From positions 4,050 through 68,049 of the forward strand of contig JAUNUP010000004.1 in the NCBI GenBank assembly GCA_030538115.1: DNA of 64,000 nucleotides, written 5' to 3'. Below the pieces are notes generated by a model, which was not told the origin of the DNA, did not search any database, and worked only from the letters and a program-made list of their open reading frames with translations. Below, one piece after another: positions 16,752-25,992 of the stretch. The DNA comes from Dermatophilus congolensis. Lineage in GTDB: Bacteria; Actinomycetota; Actinomycetes; Actinomycetales; Dermatophilaceae. The translations under genes and the position numbers were made by a program. The stretch's first letter is position 1; each line of letters starts with the position of its first letter.

Positions 16752-17714
16752 TCAGCGGTCGCGGCGAGAGGCCAGGTCGCAGACGTTGCAGGCCAGCTCG
16801 ATCACCATGCGGCCGGCGACGATTCCGAACGCGACGGCGACCAACCCGACCAGCGACGTGATGAGAACCGCAGTGATCCCCGCTCCCGTGGTGGCGGCGG
16901 CCATCGCCGACGTATACACGTTTGCGACGTAGGCGATCACCAGAAGCGTGATCAACAGTCCGTAGACGATCGGAGCCAGCACACGTGTGGCCCGCGAGCG
17001 GAACGCGAAGTCGGTCAGGCCGGTCAGCAGCGGGGCGTCACCGGTGCCGGCGGGTGCGTCGGAGCGGGCGGCGAACTGCCCGCTGCGCGTGGACTCGACC
17101 ACCGGAAAGCCCCTCGTCGTCGGTCCGGGTGCCGTGGGGTGTTTCGAGTACACGAAGTGCTCGGAGGTCGGGCTGTGCCACCGGCCGGGCGCCTCGACAT
17201 CGTCGGTTGCGGGGTGTCTGCCCGCGGCGCTCTCGGAGGCGGGGCGCGCCGCGCCCCCGAACGGGTCGACGTCGCCGGGGAGCGGGGAGCGGCTGTGCCA
17301 CCGCGTCGCAGTGTCGGCGGGCAGTCCCTGCACGGTGTCGTCGCTGGTCGGCGCACTGGCCGCGGGCTGCGTAGTCGGCGCAGCTGGGGCAGTCGGCGTG
17401 CTCGCGGGCTGCGCCTCCGGTGTCACCGGCGTCGCCGGTGCAGCATGCGTGTCGGCGGTGCGCCCGAGACGTGGGATGGGGCCGGTCGCGTCGACGTGAC
17501 CGGGCGCACCCCACCCTCCCGAATAGGCCAGCTCGAACTCGCTGGGGTTCGCGTGCAGATCGATGGGCCCGGTCGGCGCGTCGGCCGAACTGCCCCACAC
17601 CGGTAGGCGATTGCCGATGCGGTCGTCGACAGGGGGCGCGACCTTTCGCTCGGTGTGCCGCCGAGCGCGGTCTTCGGGGCGAGGCCCGGGAGCGCCGGTG
17701 TGCCTATCTGTCAT
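16752..17714 (-). CDS. DUF4282 membrane protein with long Pro/Thr/Ala-rich N-terminus
   Basis: 320 residues from ATG 17714, chosen for the GGAGG ribosome site; the frame upstream of it is not conserved-looking. Residues 1-220 are low-complexity, rich in Pro, Ala, Thr and Asp, with no folded motif. The last 90 residues begin LTDFAFRSRATRVLAPIVYG and contain two hydrophobic helices joined by a short loop. This matches DUF4282, a small actinobacterial membrane domain of unknown role. The tail ends in a basic patch (ASRRDR). It is divergent from the hydrolase gene. Confidence 0.75.
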   Translation of the reverse strand: MTDRHTGAPGPRPEDRARRHTERKVAPPVDDRIGNRLPVWGSSADAPTGPIDLHANPSEFELAYSGGWGAPGHVDATGPIPRLGRTADTHAAPATPVTPEAQPASTPTAPAAPTTQPAASAPTSDDTVQGLPADTATRWHSRSPLPGDVDPFGGAARPASESAAGRHPATDDVEAPGRWHSPTSEHFVYSKHPTAPGPTTRGFPVVESTRSGQFAARSDAPAGTGDAPLLTGLTDFAFRSRATRVLAPIVYGLLITLLVIAYVANVYTSAMAAATTGAGITAVLITSLVGLVAVAFGIVAGRMVIELACNVCDLASRRDR

Positions 17715-17986
17715 GACAACCTCCTGCAGTGGGCAGCCAGTTTCGCACACGCGACGCTGGGGTAACCACTCGCGTGCATGCGGGTAACGAAGGTGTTTCG
17801 CCCAGGTCACAGTGTGTGCACCATGTCGACCACGGCGCCGAAAAAACCCCACGGGGTAGCGCGCAGAAGCGCTGTTCATGGCAAAGTCGATATGTGAAGC
17901 GCGGGAGTCGGCCCGTGTCGCCCGAACCACGGAACCCCCTGGTGAGGCGGCGGTCGGCGCAGACGGGCGAGGGGTCGACGTCCGGC

Positions 17987-19840
17987 ATGCCTGTCGACGT
18001 CGCGCACTCCATCAGGTGGCGGACGGGCGCAACTGTCGGCACTGCCGCCTTCATCGCCGCGGCTCTGCTCGCGCCACCTGTTGCGCCACAGGTGACGGCC
18101 AGCGCGACGGTGCGCGCAAACGGTCTCTCGAACTCCCCTGACATCTATGCATTGTCTCCGCAGGGCGTCGAATCGTCTTCTCCGATGGGTGTCGGTGCAG
18201 GTGAAGCGTTGCGCGACATGCCCCGACGGGTAGGGGCGGGCGTGTCGGCGTCGCTCGCTTCGGCTCCGGCGCTCTCGCCGATGCCTGCGAGGCCCGCCTC
18301 CATCGGACGCGCCCTGCGGTGGCGGCAGTACCTCGCGCAGAGGCCCGTGTGGCGGGCTTCGACGTGCAGCCCGGAGGTCGCCTCGCTGGCCGCCGACATC
18401 ACGGCGCCGCGGGCGGTCGTCGAGTGCGCCACGGTGCGGACTCCTTTGGACTGGTCCGACCTCACTGCCGGATCGATCACCCTGGCGGTAGCGCGCGTGC
18501 GTGACTCGCGGTCGCCGGTGTACCCGTCGGCGATCAAGCCGGCCAACCGCAGGATGCTGCTGGTCAATCCAGGAGGCCCCGGAGTGGTGGCCGACTGGCT
18601 GGCGCCGTCGCTCGCGGCCCGCTCCGGATCGCTGCTGGCTACGCACGACATCGTTGCCGTCGACCCGCGCGGCACCGGCGGCAGCACGCCGATCGTCTGC
18701 CCAGTGGTTCACGACGGCGTTGCTGACCTGCGTACCGTCGGCCGCACCGAACTCGCCACCATGCAGCAGGCCGTGCGCGACACGGTGAACCGCTGCGCGG
18801 CCGCGAACGGACGTCTGCTGCGCCACATCTCGACAGAAGACATGGCCGGGGACCTCGACCTCGTGCGTCGTCTGCTGGGCCGCGCCACCACCGACTTCTA
18901 CGGAGTCTCGGCGGGAACCTGGCTGGGCGCGAAGTTCGCGCAGCAGTACCCGAAGTCGGTCGGCCGGTTCGTGCTCGACGGAAACACCGACTTCAGTGCC
19001 ACGTGGCGCGAGAGCTTCGCCGGCCAACCCCTCGGCTTCCAACGGCGCCTCGAGCAGCAGTTCTACCCGTGGGCGGCGCGATACCACCGCGCCTACGGCC
19101 TGGGGTCGACCCCGGCGGCGGTCAAGGCCACCTTCGAGAGGGTGCGCTCCGCCGTCGCCGACGGTCGGCTACCCGAACTGACCCCGCGCGAATTCGACAG
19201 TCAGACCGTCGAATCCCTCTACCAGGACGCGGGTTTCCTTACGCTCGCCGAGTCGCTGCGCGACCTGCGCCGCCGCGCCGTTTCGGCTCCGGGTGGCGCA
19301 GTGGCGGCCCCCTCTGGGCAGCCGGGCCGCGCCCCCGTGGGGGAGCACGAGGCCGACCCCTCCGAAACCGTGTTCATGGCCGTGCAGTGCAACGACTCCG
19401 GGCCGGGGGCCTCTCCCGCCTCCTACGCCGACGAAGGCCGAGCGCTCGGCGGTGCGTACCCGCTGCTCGGCTACGAGTGGCTGACCAGCCCGTGCGCCTA
19501 CTGGCCGTGGCCGGCCGCTCCGACGTCGATCGGCAACCAGGCGGCCACACGTCCGCTGCCCGCGATGCTCATGGTGCAGACCGAGTTCGACCCGGCGACA
19601 CCCCTCGAAGGTGCGCTGCGGGCCCACCGCGCGAACCCTGCGACCCGCCTCGTCGGAGTCGAAGACCAGGGCAGCCACGGCGCTTACCTGAGCGAGAACG
19701 CCTGCGTCACCAAGACCGTCAACACGTACCTGGCCAAAGGAACCCTGCCCGCGAAGGACATGGTGTGCCCCGGCCTTCCGCTCCCGCGCGACACCCGCAC
19801 CTACCCGGTGGGCGGCTCCCTGGCGGCTGCCCTGCGCTGA
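17987..19840 (+). CDS. Secreted alpha/beta hydrolase, TAP-like (tripeptidyl aminopeptidase family)
   Basis: 617 residues from ATG 17987; the frame is open 86 codons further upstream, so the start is not certain. A signal-like segment follows (basic RWRTG, then hydrophobic GTAAFIAAALLAPPV). The alpha/beta hydrolase core has an oxyanion-type NPGGPGVV stretch, the nucleophile elbow GVSAGTW and a C-terminal TAP-like domain with Asp in TEFDPATP and His in GSHGAYL, completing Ser-Asp-His. Streptomyces Tap enzymes of this family remove N-terminal tripeptides. A peptidase or esterase role outside the membrane is likely. About 110 residues of linker separate the signal segment from the core. Confidence 0.85.
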   Translation: MPVDVAHSIRWRTGATVGTAAFIAAALLAPPVAPQVTASATVRANGLSNSPDIYALSPQGVESSSPMGVGAGEALRDMPRRVGAGVSASLASAPALSPMPARPASIGRALRWRQYLAQRPVWRASTCSPEVASLAADITAPRAVVECATVRTPLDWSDLTAGSITLAVARVRDSRSPVYPSAIKPANRRMLLVNPGGPGVVADWLAPSLAARSGSLLATHDIVAVDPRGTGGSTPIVCPVVHDGVADLRTVGRTELATMQQAVRDTVNRCAAANGRLLRHISTEDMAGDLDLVRRLLGRATTDFYGVSAGTWLGAKFAQQYPKSVGRFVLDGNTDFSATWRESFAGQPLGFQRRLEQQFYPWAARYHRAYGLGSTPAAVKATFERVRSAVADGRLPELTPREFDSQTVESLYQDAGFLTLAESLRDLRRRAVSAPGGAVAAPSGQPGRAPVGEHEADPSETVFMAVQCNDSGPGASPASYADEGRALGGAYPLLGYEWLTSPCAYWPWPAAPTSIGNQAATRPLPAMLMVQTEFDPATPLEGALRAHRANPATRLVGVEDQGSHGAYLSENACVTKTVNTYLAKGTLPAKDMVCPGLPLPRDTRTYPVGGSLAAALR

Positions 19841-19869
19841 ACTGCCTGGAGCCGGGGCTGAGCCAGCGG

Positions 19870-20298
19870 CTACGAGCGACGGGCCTGGATGACCATGGAC
19901 AGGTAGAACGTGACCAGCATCGCCCAGAGGAGCACCGCAGAGGTGATGCCCGTCGGGGCACCCAGCATGAGGGCGATGCACGTCGCGGAGGCGTAGACCA
20001 TGCTCGCCTGGCCCGTGAGCGCCCATGCGCGCTGCTTGATGGCACGGTCGCGTTCGTCGTCGACGCCGGCTGTGAGGCGCTCGGCGACAGTGAGGGAGTC
20101 GGCGTGATGTCTGGCTCTCCACCCCGCAAGCGCCGTGGCGACGAGCCCGGCCGCCGCTCCGCCGAGCATGCCCCAGGCGATGCCGTGATCGCTTTCCGGG
20201 GTGAACAGGAACAGCCAGGCCACCACCGCGAAGACGACGGTGAGTACGACGAGCATGCGAATGTGGCGCTTGGACTTATGGCTGGTTTCAGTCGACAT
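19870..20298 (-). CDS. Small integral membrane protein, unknown function
   Basis: 142 residues from ATG 20298. Four hydrophobic segments (about residues 15-33, 40-60, 95-110 and 115-137), with a charged cytosolic loop between the second and third (TVAERLTAGVDDERDRAIKQRAW). It is the third gene of a tight operon and overlaps the XRE regulator gene by 11 bases. Small membrane proteins of this style often accompany YozG-like regulators. No catalytic motif is seen. Confidence 0.7.
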   Translation of the reverse strand: MSTETSHKSKRHIRMLVVLTVVFAVVAWLFLFTPESDHGIAWGMLGGAAAGLVATALAGWRARHHADSLTVAERLTAGVDDERDRAIKQRAWALTGQASMVYASATCIALMLGAPTGITSAVLLWAMLVTFYLSMVIQARRS

Positions 20299-20479
20299 GG
20301 AAGATCTCCTCCACGGTGGTGCCGAAATAGCGGGCGATGGCAATTGCCAACGGGAGGGACGGGTCGTACTTGCCCGTCTCGATGGAGTTGATGGTCTGAC
20401 GCGAGACCCCCAACTCGGCGCCGAGCGCGGCCTGCGAGAGCCCCTTGTCCTCGCGCAGACCGCGGACGTCGTTACGCAC
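20288..20479 (-). CDS. XRE-family helix-turn-helix regulator (short, YozG-like)
   Basis: 63 residues from GTG 20479. It consists of one HTH_3 domain: LREDKGLSQAALGAELGVSR, then QTINSIETGKYDPSLPLA, ending FGTTVEEIF. There is no effector domain. It sits between two small membrane-protein genes, overlapping the first by 8 and the second by 11 bases. Three inverted repeats in the promoter are likely its operators. Its function is probably autoregulation of this operon; the inducing signal is unknown. Confidence 0.85.
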   Translation of the reverse strand: MRNDVRGLREDKGLSQAALGAELGVSRQTINSIETGKYDPSLPLAIAIARYFGTTVEEIFHVD

Positions 20480-20702
20480 GATGCCGCTCGGCGCGCACGC
20501 TCTGCACGAGCCGGATGACGCCGACCGCGAGCGCGAGTGTGACGACGCCGAGGCTCATGCCTTCGGCGAGGGCGCCCTGGTACAGCTCGCTCGCGTGGCC
20601 GGGAGTGTTGAGAACTCGGATGGCGCCGCTCGTGACGAAGGCTGTCATCGCCAGGACGAACAGCAGGTTGCTTGCGATGCGGGGTGTGCGTTGGCTGCAC
20701 AT
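20472..20702 (-). CDS. Small membrane protein, first gene of XRE operon
   Basis: 76 residues with two hydrophobic helices: IASNLLFVLAMTAFVTSGAI and MSLGVVTLALAVGVIRLV. The tail is basic. It overlaps the regulator gene by 8 bases. No known domain was recognised. Its context suggests it acts with the second membrane protein, perhaps as a two-part sensor or transporter, but nothing in the sequence proves that. Confidence 0.65.
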   Translation of the reverse strand: MCSQRTPRIASNLLFVLAMTAFVTSGAIRVLNTPGHASELYQGALAEGMSLGVVTLALAVGVIRLVQSVRAERHRA

Positions 20703-20742
20703 GGACCTCTCCTCTCACGTGGTCGGGGCGGTCGCTCCGGAT

Positions 20743-20806
20743 AGTCAAGCTCCCTTGACATGACAAGGATGCTTGACTCCTGCGGTGGTGTCAAGGACCT
20801 TTGACA
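20743..20806. promoter_or_regulatory. Three 6-6-6 inverted repeats upstream of the XRE operon
   Basis: Three 18-base sites share the design TGTCAA-N6-TTGACA: 20743-20760 (AGTCAA/TTGACA), 20761-20778 (TGACAA/TTGACT) and 20789-20806 (TGTCAA/TTGACA). The first two abut. They lie 41-104 bases before the first start codon, where an autorepressor would bind. TTGACA may double as a -35 box. Confidence 0.7.
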
Positions 20807-20863
20807 TCTCTGGTGTGGAGGAGGCCCGGAGTCCCCGAGTGTGCGAGAAGGAGTCCTGACGGA

Positions 20864-22549
20864 TCAAGTGAGTGTGAGCGTTGCGTCGGCGTTGTCTACG
20901 CCTTCGTCACGGTGGCTGACCAGCACTATCGTGCGGTCGCCCCTCGCCTCGCGGAGATCCGCCAGCACCGCTACCGCCGTCGGGTGATCGAGGTGGGCGA
21001 CGGGTTCGTCGAGCAGCATCACCGGGCGCTCGGAGAGGAGTGCCCGCGCGATGCCGAGGCGGGTGCGCTCGCCTCCGGAGAGGCCCTGGCCGCCTGCGCC
21101 GACCCGGGTGTCGAGTCCGTCGGGCAGGCCGTCGAGCCAGTCGCCCAGCCCCGAGAGCCGCAGCGCGGCCTCGACCTGCTCGTCGCCCGCGCCCGGGCGA
21201 GTGAACCGCAGGTTCTCGCGGACGCTGCTGGCCAGAACGTGTGTCTCGTCGTCGACGACGGCGAGGACCTCGCGGGAGTTCTCGAGCGGGAGAGCGGTCG
21301 CGTCCTTGCCGTTCTGCAGGTACTCGCCTCCGCTGGGGTCGAGGTGCCGGGCCAGCACAGCCAGAAGGGTCGACTTGCCGCTGCCGTTCGGGCCATTGAT
21401 CGCGAGGTACGTGCCGGGCGGCACGTCGATGGTCGTCGGGTCGAGCGCCTGCCCCCGGCCGTCCCAGGAGGCGGTGACCTCACGGGTCGCGAGGGTGAGA
21501 GAACGGGGGGCCGGGGGCGTCTTCTCTGAGTCGTTCTCCGGTGTAAGCGCCGCCGCGACTGCGGGCTGCTGGTCGAGCAGGGCATCGAGTCGGCGGCCCG
21601 CGGCCTGCGCGCGGGCGAGGGCGCCGACGGCGTCGGGTACGCCTCCGACGACTTCGCCCAGAGCCACCGGAGTCAGCACGAGGAGAGCGGCCAGCGGCGT
21701 CGGAAGCCCGAGCGCTACCCACGGCTCCACGACGAAGGCCATGACGACGCCGCCGATGATGCACACGACCGGGCTCAGGCCCGCGCCGATCGCCCGACCC
21801 CAGCTCTGCCGGGCAACCGCGGAGCTGAGGTCGCGTTCGGCGTCGGCGAGGCGCGCGAGCACGGCGGTCTCGCCTCCGATGGCGCGCAATTCGTCGGCCT
21901 GCGAGGTGATCGTCGCGGCGAGCTGGCCCACGCGGGCTCGCGCGGCGACGGTGGTGGCGTGCGTGCGTCGCTCGATCACGTAGTCGAGCGCCCCGACCAC
22001 GACCGAGGCGGCCACTGTGCCCAGTACGACGAGCGCCGCCGGATAGAGGATGAGGGCGTTGAGCGCCGCGGCCAGGATGCCGGTGACAGCGAGCGCCACG
22101 AGCGGCACCACGACGCGCACCTGGGCATGTGCGATGTCGTCGAGATCGTCGACGACCCCGGCGAGCACGTCGCCCCGGCCGCGTCGCCCAAGGCGCGCTG
22201 GCGTGAGCGGGATGAGCCGCTGGTAAATGCGCGTGCGCTCGTTGGCGAGGTACGCGAGCGCCGCGTTGTGGCTGCGGATCCGCTCGACATAGCGCAAGAC
22301 CGGCCGCGCGATGCCGAACGCGCGCACGAGCACGATGATCGCGAGCAGTGTGAGGATCTGGGGCCTGAACGAGGCCGCGACGATGAGCCAGCCCGAGGTC
22401 GCGGTGAGGGCGACACCGCTGGTCAGCGCCAGCCCGCCGATGAGCGCGGAGGTGAAGATCCCCGGAACGATACGGGGCCGCGGAGCGGAGTGGTCGGCTG
22501 CGGCTGCAGGGTTGTCCGCGCGTGCGGTCTCGGATGCGGTGCGGCTCAT
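20864..22549 (-). CDS. cydC: ABC exporter subunit CydC, for cytochrome bd assembly
   Basis: 561 residues. An N-terminal six-helix ABC exporter domain (about residues 25-310) is followed by an ATPase domain with Walker A NGPNGSGKSTLL, signature LSGGERTRLG and Walker B PVMLLDEPVAHLD. CydDC is a heterodimeric transporter that exports glutathione or cysteine in E. coli and binds heme; it is required for cytochrome bd assembly. Its ATG overlaps the cydD stop (22546-22549). The assignment as C rather than D follows gene order and the N-terminal sequence. Confidence 0.85.
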   Translation of the reverse strand: MSRTASETARADNPAAAADHSAPRPRIVPGIFTSALIGGLALTSGVALTATSGWLIVAASFRPQILTLLAIIVLVRAFGIARPVLRYVERIRSHNAALAYLANERTRIYQRLIPLTPARLGRRGRGDVLAGVVDDLDDIAHAQVRVVVPLVALAVTGILAAALNALILYPAALVVLGTVAASVVVGALDYVIERRTHATTVAARARVGQLAATITSQADELRAIGGETAVLARLADAERDLSSAVARQSWGRAIGAGLSPVVCIIGGVVMAFVVEPWVALGLPTPLAALLVLTPVALGEVVGGVPDAVGALARAQAAGRRLDALLDQQPAVAAALTPENDSEKTPPAPRSLTLATREVTASWDGRGQALDPTTIDVPPGTYLAINGPNGSGKSTLLAVLARHLDPSGGEYLQNGKDATALPLENSREVLAVVDDETHVLASSVRENLRFTRPGAGDEQVEAALRLSGLGDWLDGLPDGLDTRVGAGGQGLSGGERTRLGIARALLSERPVMLLDEPVAHLDHPTAVAVLADLREARGDRTIVLVSHRDEGVDNADATLTLT

Positions 22550-24234
22550 CGGATCGCCCCCAGGTCGACGCGGTTGTCGGCAAGCCGTGCGAGCCCGTCG
22601 CGGTGCGTCACCGCGATGACGATGCGCTCGCGGGCCAGGCGCTGGATCGCCTCGTGAACGACCTGTTCGGCCTGCGGGTCCAGGTGTGCGGTCGGCTCGT
22701 CCAGCAGCACGATCGGACGGTCGGCCGGGTCGCTGAGCAGGGCCCGCGCGAGCGCCACCCGCGCTCGCTGCCCGGCCGAGAGTCCGAACCCGTCGTCACC
22801 GATCACCGTGTCGAGCCCGGACGGAAGCCCCGCGACGAACTCGCCGAGCCCCACGTCGCCGAGCGCGGCCATGAGCACCTCGTCGGAGCCGGAGCCGGAG
22901 CCGGAGGCCAGCGTGGTCCCTAGCGTGAGGTTGTCGCGCAGAGTGCCGGCGGCGAGGAACGGCCGCTGGGTCACCAGGTGTGCGCGCGGTGCCGAGACGC
23001 TGCCGGAGACGGGCCGCCGGATGCCCGCGATGAGTTCGAGCAGCGTGGTCTTGCCGACGCCGCTCGGGCCGGTGATCGCCGACAAGCCGCGGCCGAAACG
23101 AGCGTTGACGTGGTCGACCACGACCGGCAGGCCCTCTGCGTAGGCGTAGGTCAGGTCATCGATGACGACCGCGTCGTCGCTGCCGTCGTCCAGGGCGCGT
23201 GAGGCGTGGCCGGCAGTGACCGAACGCGAGGCGGCTCCGTCGGTCTGAACCGTGGGCGCTTCGGCGGGTGTCTGCGCGGTCGCGGTGGCCGTGCCCCCGC
23301 CCTTCTCGATCTCGTCGGCGATGGTCGCGAGGGACTTGGCGCCCTCGGCGGCGTTGTGGAATTCGGCTCCGACGCGGCGCACGGGCCAGTACGCCTCGGG
23401 TGCGAGCAGGATGAGCGGGAGGGCGATGTGCAGCTCCATCGTGCCGTTGGCCAGGGCGATGCCCGTCCAGACGGCGACGATCGCGACCGACAGTGTGGCG
23501 AGCAGCTCCAGGGCGGCGGAGCTCATGAATGCGAGCTTGAGGGTCTCGACGGTGGCGCGGCGGTGGTCGTGGCTGACCTGGTTGATGACGCGGGCCTGTC
23601 GCTGGGCCCGGCCGTAGGAGACGAGAGCGGGCAGCCCGCGCATGACGTCGAGGAAGTGGCCGGAGAGCCCTGCGAGCGTGCGCATGCGCTTGGCGGTGGC
23701 GTCGGCGGTGTTCGCGCCGATGAGCGCCGCGAACAGGGGCAGCAGCGGCAGCGTGAAGATCGGGATGAGGCCGGTGATCCAGTCCTGGCTGAACATCGCC
23801 ACGACGGCGGCGGCGGGCAGCACGGCGGCGTTGATGAGCGTGGGCAGGTACCGGGCGACATACGGCTCCACGGAGGTAGCGCCCTGGGTCGCGTACATGA
23901 GCGCCTGGGAGGCGTCGGGCCGCTCGTCGGCGGGCCGCGCCAGCAGGGAGGCGAGCAGGGCCGCGCGCAGGTCGCCGGAGACGATCGACCCCGCCCGCGC
24001 GGCAACGACCTCCGTCGCGGCGGCGGCGAGCCCGCGCACGGCGAACGCGCCGAGGGCGAACGTGGCGGCAGCCGGGATGTCACCGTTGCGAACGACCGCC
24101 AGCACGAGGCCGGCTACTGCGAAGGCCTGAGCGATAGCGGCGAGCCCGCCGACCAGGCCGAGCAGTGCGAGCACGAACAGAGGCGCTCGGGCCCGCGGCG
24201 CGAGCCGCAACAGCCGGGCGTCGAAGGGGCGCAT
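22546..24234 (-). CDS. cydD: ABC exporter subunit CydD, for cytochrome bd assembly
   Basis: 562 residues. The exporter membrane domain spans about residues 15-300. The ATPase domain has Walker A GPSGVGKTTLLELI, signature LSAGQRARVALARAL and Walker B RPIVLLDEPTAHLDP. A GGAGCC-type triplet run near 22884 encodes a GSGSGS stretch before the signature. It is the first gene of the cydDC pair and overlaps cydC. It lies downstream of cydAB but is separated from it by an opposed SRPBCC gene, so the two pairs are unlikely to share one transcript. Confidence 0.87.
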   Translation of the reverse strand: MRPFDARLLRLAPRARAPLFVLALLGLVGGLAAIAQAFAVAGLVLAVVRNGDIPAAATFALGAFAVRGLAAAATEVVAARAGSIVSGDLRAALLASLLARPADERPDASQALMYATQGATSVEPYVARYLPTLINAAVLPAAAVVAMFSQDWITGLIPIFTLPLLPLFAALIGANTADATAKRMRTLAGLSGHFLDVMRGLPALVSYGRAQRQARVINQVSHDHRRATVETLKLAFMSSAALELLATLSVAIVAVWTGIALANGTMELHIALPLILLAPEAYWPVRRVGAEFHNAAEGAKSLATIADEIEKGGGTATATAQTPAEAPTVQTDGAASRSVTAGHASRALDDGSDDAVVIDDLTYAYAEGLPVVVDHVNARFGRGLSAITGPSGVGKTTLLELIAGIRRPVSGSVSAPRAHLVTQRPFLAAGTLRDNLTLGTTLASGSGSGSDEVLMAALGDVGLGEFVAGLPSGLDTVIGDDGFGLSAGQRARVALARALLSDPADRPIVLLDEPTAHLDPQAEQVVHEAIQRLARERIVIAVTHRDGLARLADNRVDLGAIR

Positions 24235-24453
24235 GCACTCTCCTGATCAGGTGGATGTCACTCGATTGTCGGGTATTCGGCGAACAAGGGCAGGTGGCGC
24301 TGCATCTCAGGCGGGGTTGGAGGCGAGGTGAGCAGCGGATGAACTCCTGGTTCCCAGGGATCCGCCGGGTCCCCGCCGCGGTGAACGCTGCCTACCTTGG
24401 GTGCTCCACACGCGATTGCGCTGGGAAACACAGTTGCGAACACAGGGGAGAAC

Positions 24454-24876
24454 ATGGAGATCACGCATTCGCTGGCGATCCTCGCCGAGCGTTCGACGGT
24501 GTACGACACCATCGCCGACCTGACGACGTGGCCCGACTGGATGCCCGGCGTCTCGTCGGTGGGGCCCGCCGAGTCGGCCTCCGGGCCCGCGGTGGGAGCC
24601 GAGTACCGGGTGACCCAGGTTCCGGGTATGCCCGAGACCTACCGCATCCAAGAACTCGTCCCCGGCTCGAAGGTGGTCGTCAGGGGCGGTGGCGCGGTCG
24701 CCTCCGCGCTCATCACGTACACCCTCACCGACCTGCCCGAGTGGGGCACGCAGGTGCGCACCGACGTGCAGTGGGAGGGCATCGGCGGCAAAGTGCTCGG
24801 CGCCGTCTTCGAGGGCAAGTACCGCGAGCAGCTGCTCGACGAGGCCCTCGGACTGAAGAAGCTGCTCGAGGGCTAG
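24454..24876 (+). CDS. SRPBCC/polyketide cyclase-like protein
   Basis: 140 residues from ATG 24454, preceded by AGGGGAG; the upstream in-frame GTG lacks a ribosome site. The START-like fold is suggested by the opening EITHSLAILAERSTVYDTIADL, TWPDWMPGVSSV, and the closing long helix LDEALGLKKLLEG. Such proteins bind hydrophobic ligands in a deep cavity. No catalytic assignment is possible. It is inserted in opposite orientation between cydB and cydD. A bidirectional hairpin follows. Confidence 0.8.
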   Translation: MEITHSLAILAERSTVYDTIADLTTWPDWMPGVSSVGPAESASGPAVGAEYRVTQVPGMPETYRIQELVPGSKVVVRGGGAVASALITYTLTDLPEWGTQVRTDVQWEGIGGKVLGAVFEGKYREQLLDEALGLKKLLEG

Positions 24877-24888
24877 TGATTCCGTGAA

Positions 24889-24923
24889 CGGGCCCGGCTC
24901 CCCAGGGGTAGGAGCCGGGCCCG
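24889..24923. terminator. Bidirectional terminator between the SRPBCC gene and cydB
   Basis: Perfect 13-base arms CGGGCCCGGCTCC (24889-24901) and complement (24911-24923) with a 9-base loop, between two convergent stops (24876 and 24945). Confidence 0.85.
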
Positions 24924-24944
24924 AGTCACGTGACAGGCGACGGG

Positions 24945-25973
24945 TCAGTACGTCGCCGCCTGCTCCGGGATGTGTGCCGTGGTGAGGCGCTTGCGGAAGA
25001 CCCAGTACGTCCACGCCTGGTAGGCGAGCACGATCGGTACGAAGATCACCGCGGCCCACGTCATGATCACGAGCGTGTACTGCGAGCTCGAGGCGTTCGC
25101 GGCCGTGAGCGACCACTCCGGGTTGAGCGTGGAGGGCATCACGTCGGGGAACAGCGCCACGAACAGCGAGGACACGGCGAACAGCGTGGTGAGGGTGGTG
25201 CCCAGGAAGGCGAGGCCCTCACGACCCTGGATGTTCAGGCCGATCGCGGCCAGCAGCGCGACCGCGGCCAGGCCGGTGAGGGCCCACGAGATCGTGTTGC
25301 CGGTGTTGAGGTTCGTCCAGCCGAGGAAGATCACGGCCAGAACCGCAGTGATGAGGCCGCACTTGGTGGCCAGCACGCGGGCATCCTGCCGGATGCGGCC
25401 GTCGGTCTTCAGCGAGACGAAGATCGCGCCGTGGGTGAGGAACAGGAACAGCGTGGTCAGGCCACCGATGAGACCGAGCGGGTTGAGCAGCGTGAACAGG
25501 TTGCCCACGTACTCCATCTCCGCGTCGATCGGGGTGCCGTTGACGATGTTGCTGAACGCCACGCCCCACAGCAGGGCCGGCAAGAACGAACCGAAGATGA
25601 TCGCGTAATCCCAGTTACGGCGCCACGCGTCGGTGTCGCCCTTGCCGCGGTACTCGAAGCCCAGGTTGCGCACGATCAGCGCGACGAGGATGAGCAGCAG
25701 CGGCAGGTAGAACCCGGAGAACAGGGTGGCGTACCAGTGCGGGAAGGCCGCGAACGTGGCACCACCGGCCGTGAGCAGCCAGACCTCGTTGCCGTCCCAG
25801 TGCGGGCCGATCGTCGTCAGCAGAAGGCGACGGCGCTTCTCGGTGTCTTCGGCGTTCTTGCCCTTACCGAGAATCGGCAGGAGCATTCCGACTCCGAAAT
25901 CGAAGCCTTCGAGCACGAAGTATCCGATCCACAGCACGGCGATGAGGATGAACCAGAGCGTCGACAGTTCCAT
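24945..25973 (-). CDS. cydB: Cytochrome bd ubiquinol/menaquinol oxidase subunit II
   Basis: 342 residues with eight or so hydrophobic helices. The N-terminus LWFILIAVLWIGYFVLEGFD is the family hallmark, followed by GPHWDGNEVWLLTAGG near residue 55. Subunit II carries no heme axial ligands and scaffolds subunit I in the high-affinity oxygen reductase. It starts 19 bases after the cydA stop. The C-terminus keeps the final QAWTYWVFRKRL segment. Confidence 0.95.
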   Translation of the reverse strand: MELSTLWFILIAVLWIGYFVLEGFDFGVGMLLPILGKGKNAEDTEKRRRLLLTTIGPHWDGNEVWLLTAGGATFAAFPHWYATLFSGFYLPLLLILVALIVRNLGFEYRGKGDTDAWRRNWDYAIIFGSFLPALLWGVAFSNIVNGTPIDAEMEYVGNLFTLLNPLGLIGGLTTLFLFLTHGAIFVSLKTDGRIRQDARVLATKCGLITAVLAVIFLGWTNLNTGNTISWALTGLAAVALLAAIGLNIQGREGLAFLGTTLTTLFAVSSLFVALFPDVMPSTLNPEWSLTAANASSSQYTLVIMTWAAVIFVPIVLAYQAWTYWVFRKRLTTAHIPEQAATY

Positions 25974-25992
25974 GTCACTTCTCCTTTCGTGC

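Noticed and set aside
22880-22905. GGAGCC triplet run in cydD
   Set aside because: A short in-frame repeat encoding a Gly-Ser stretch; ordinary for high-GC coding DNA.
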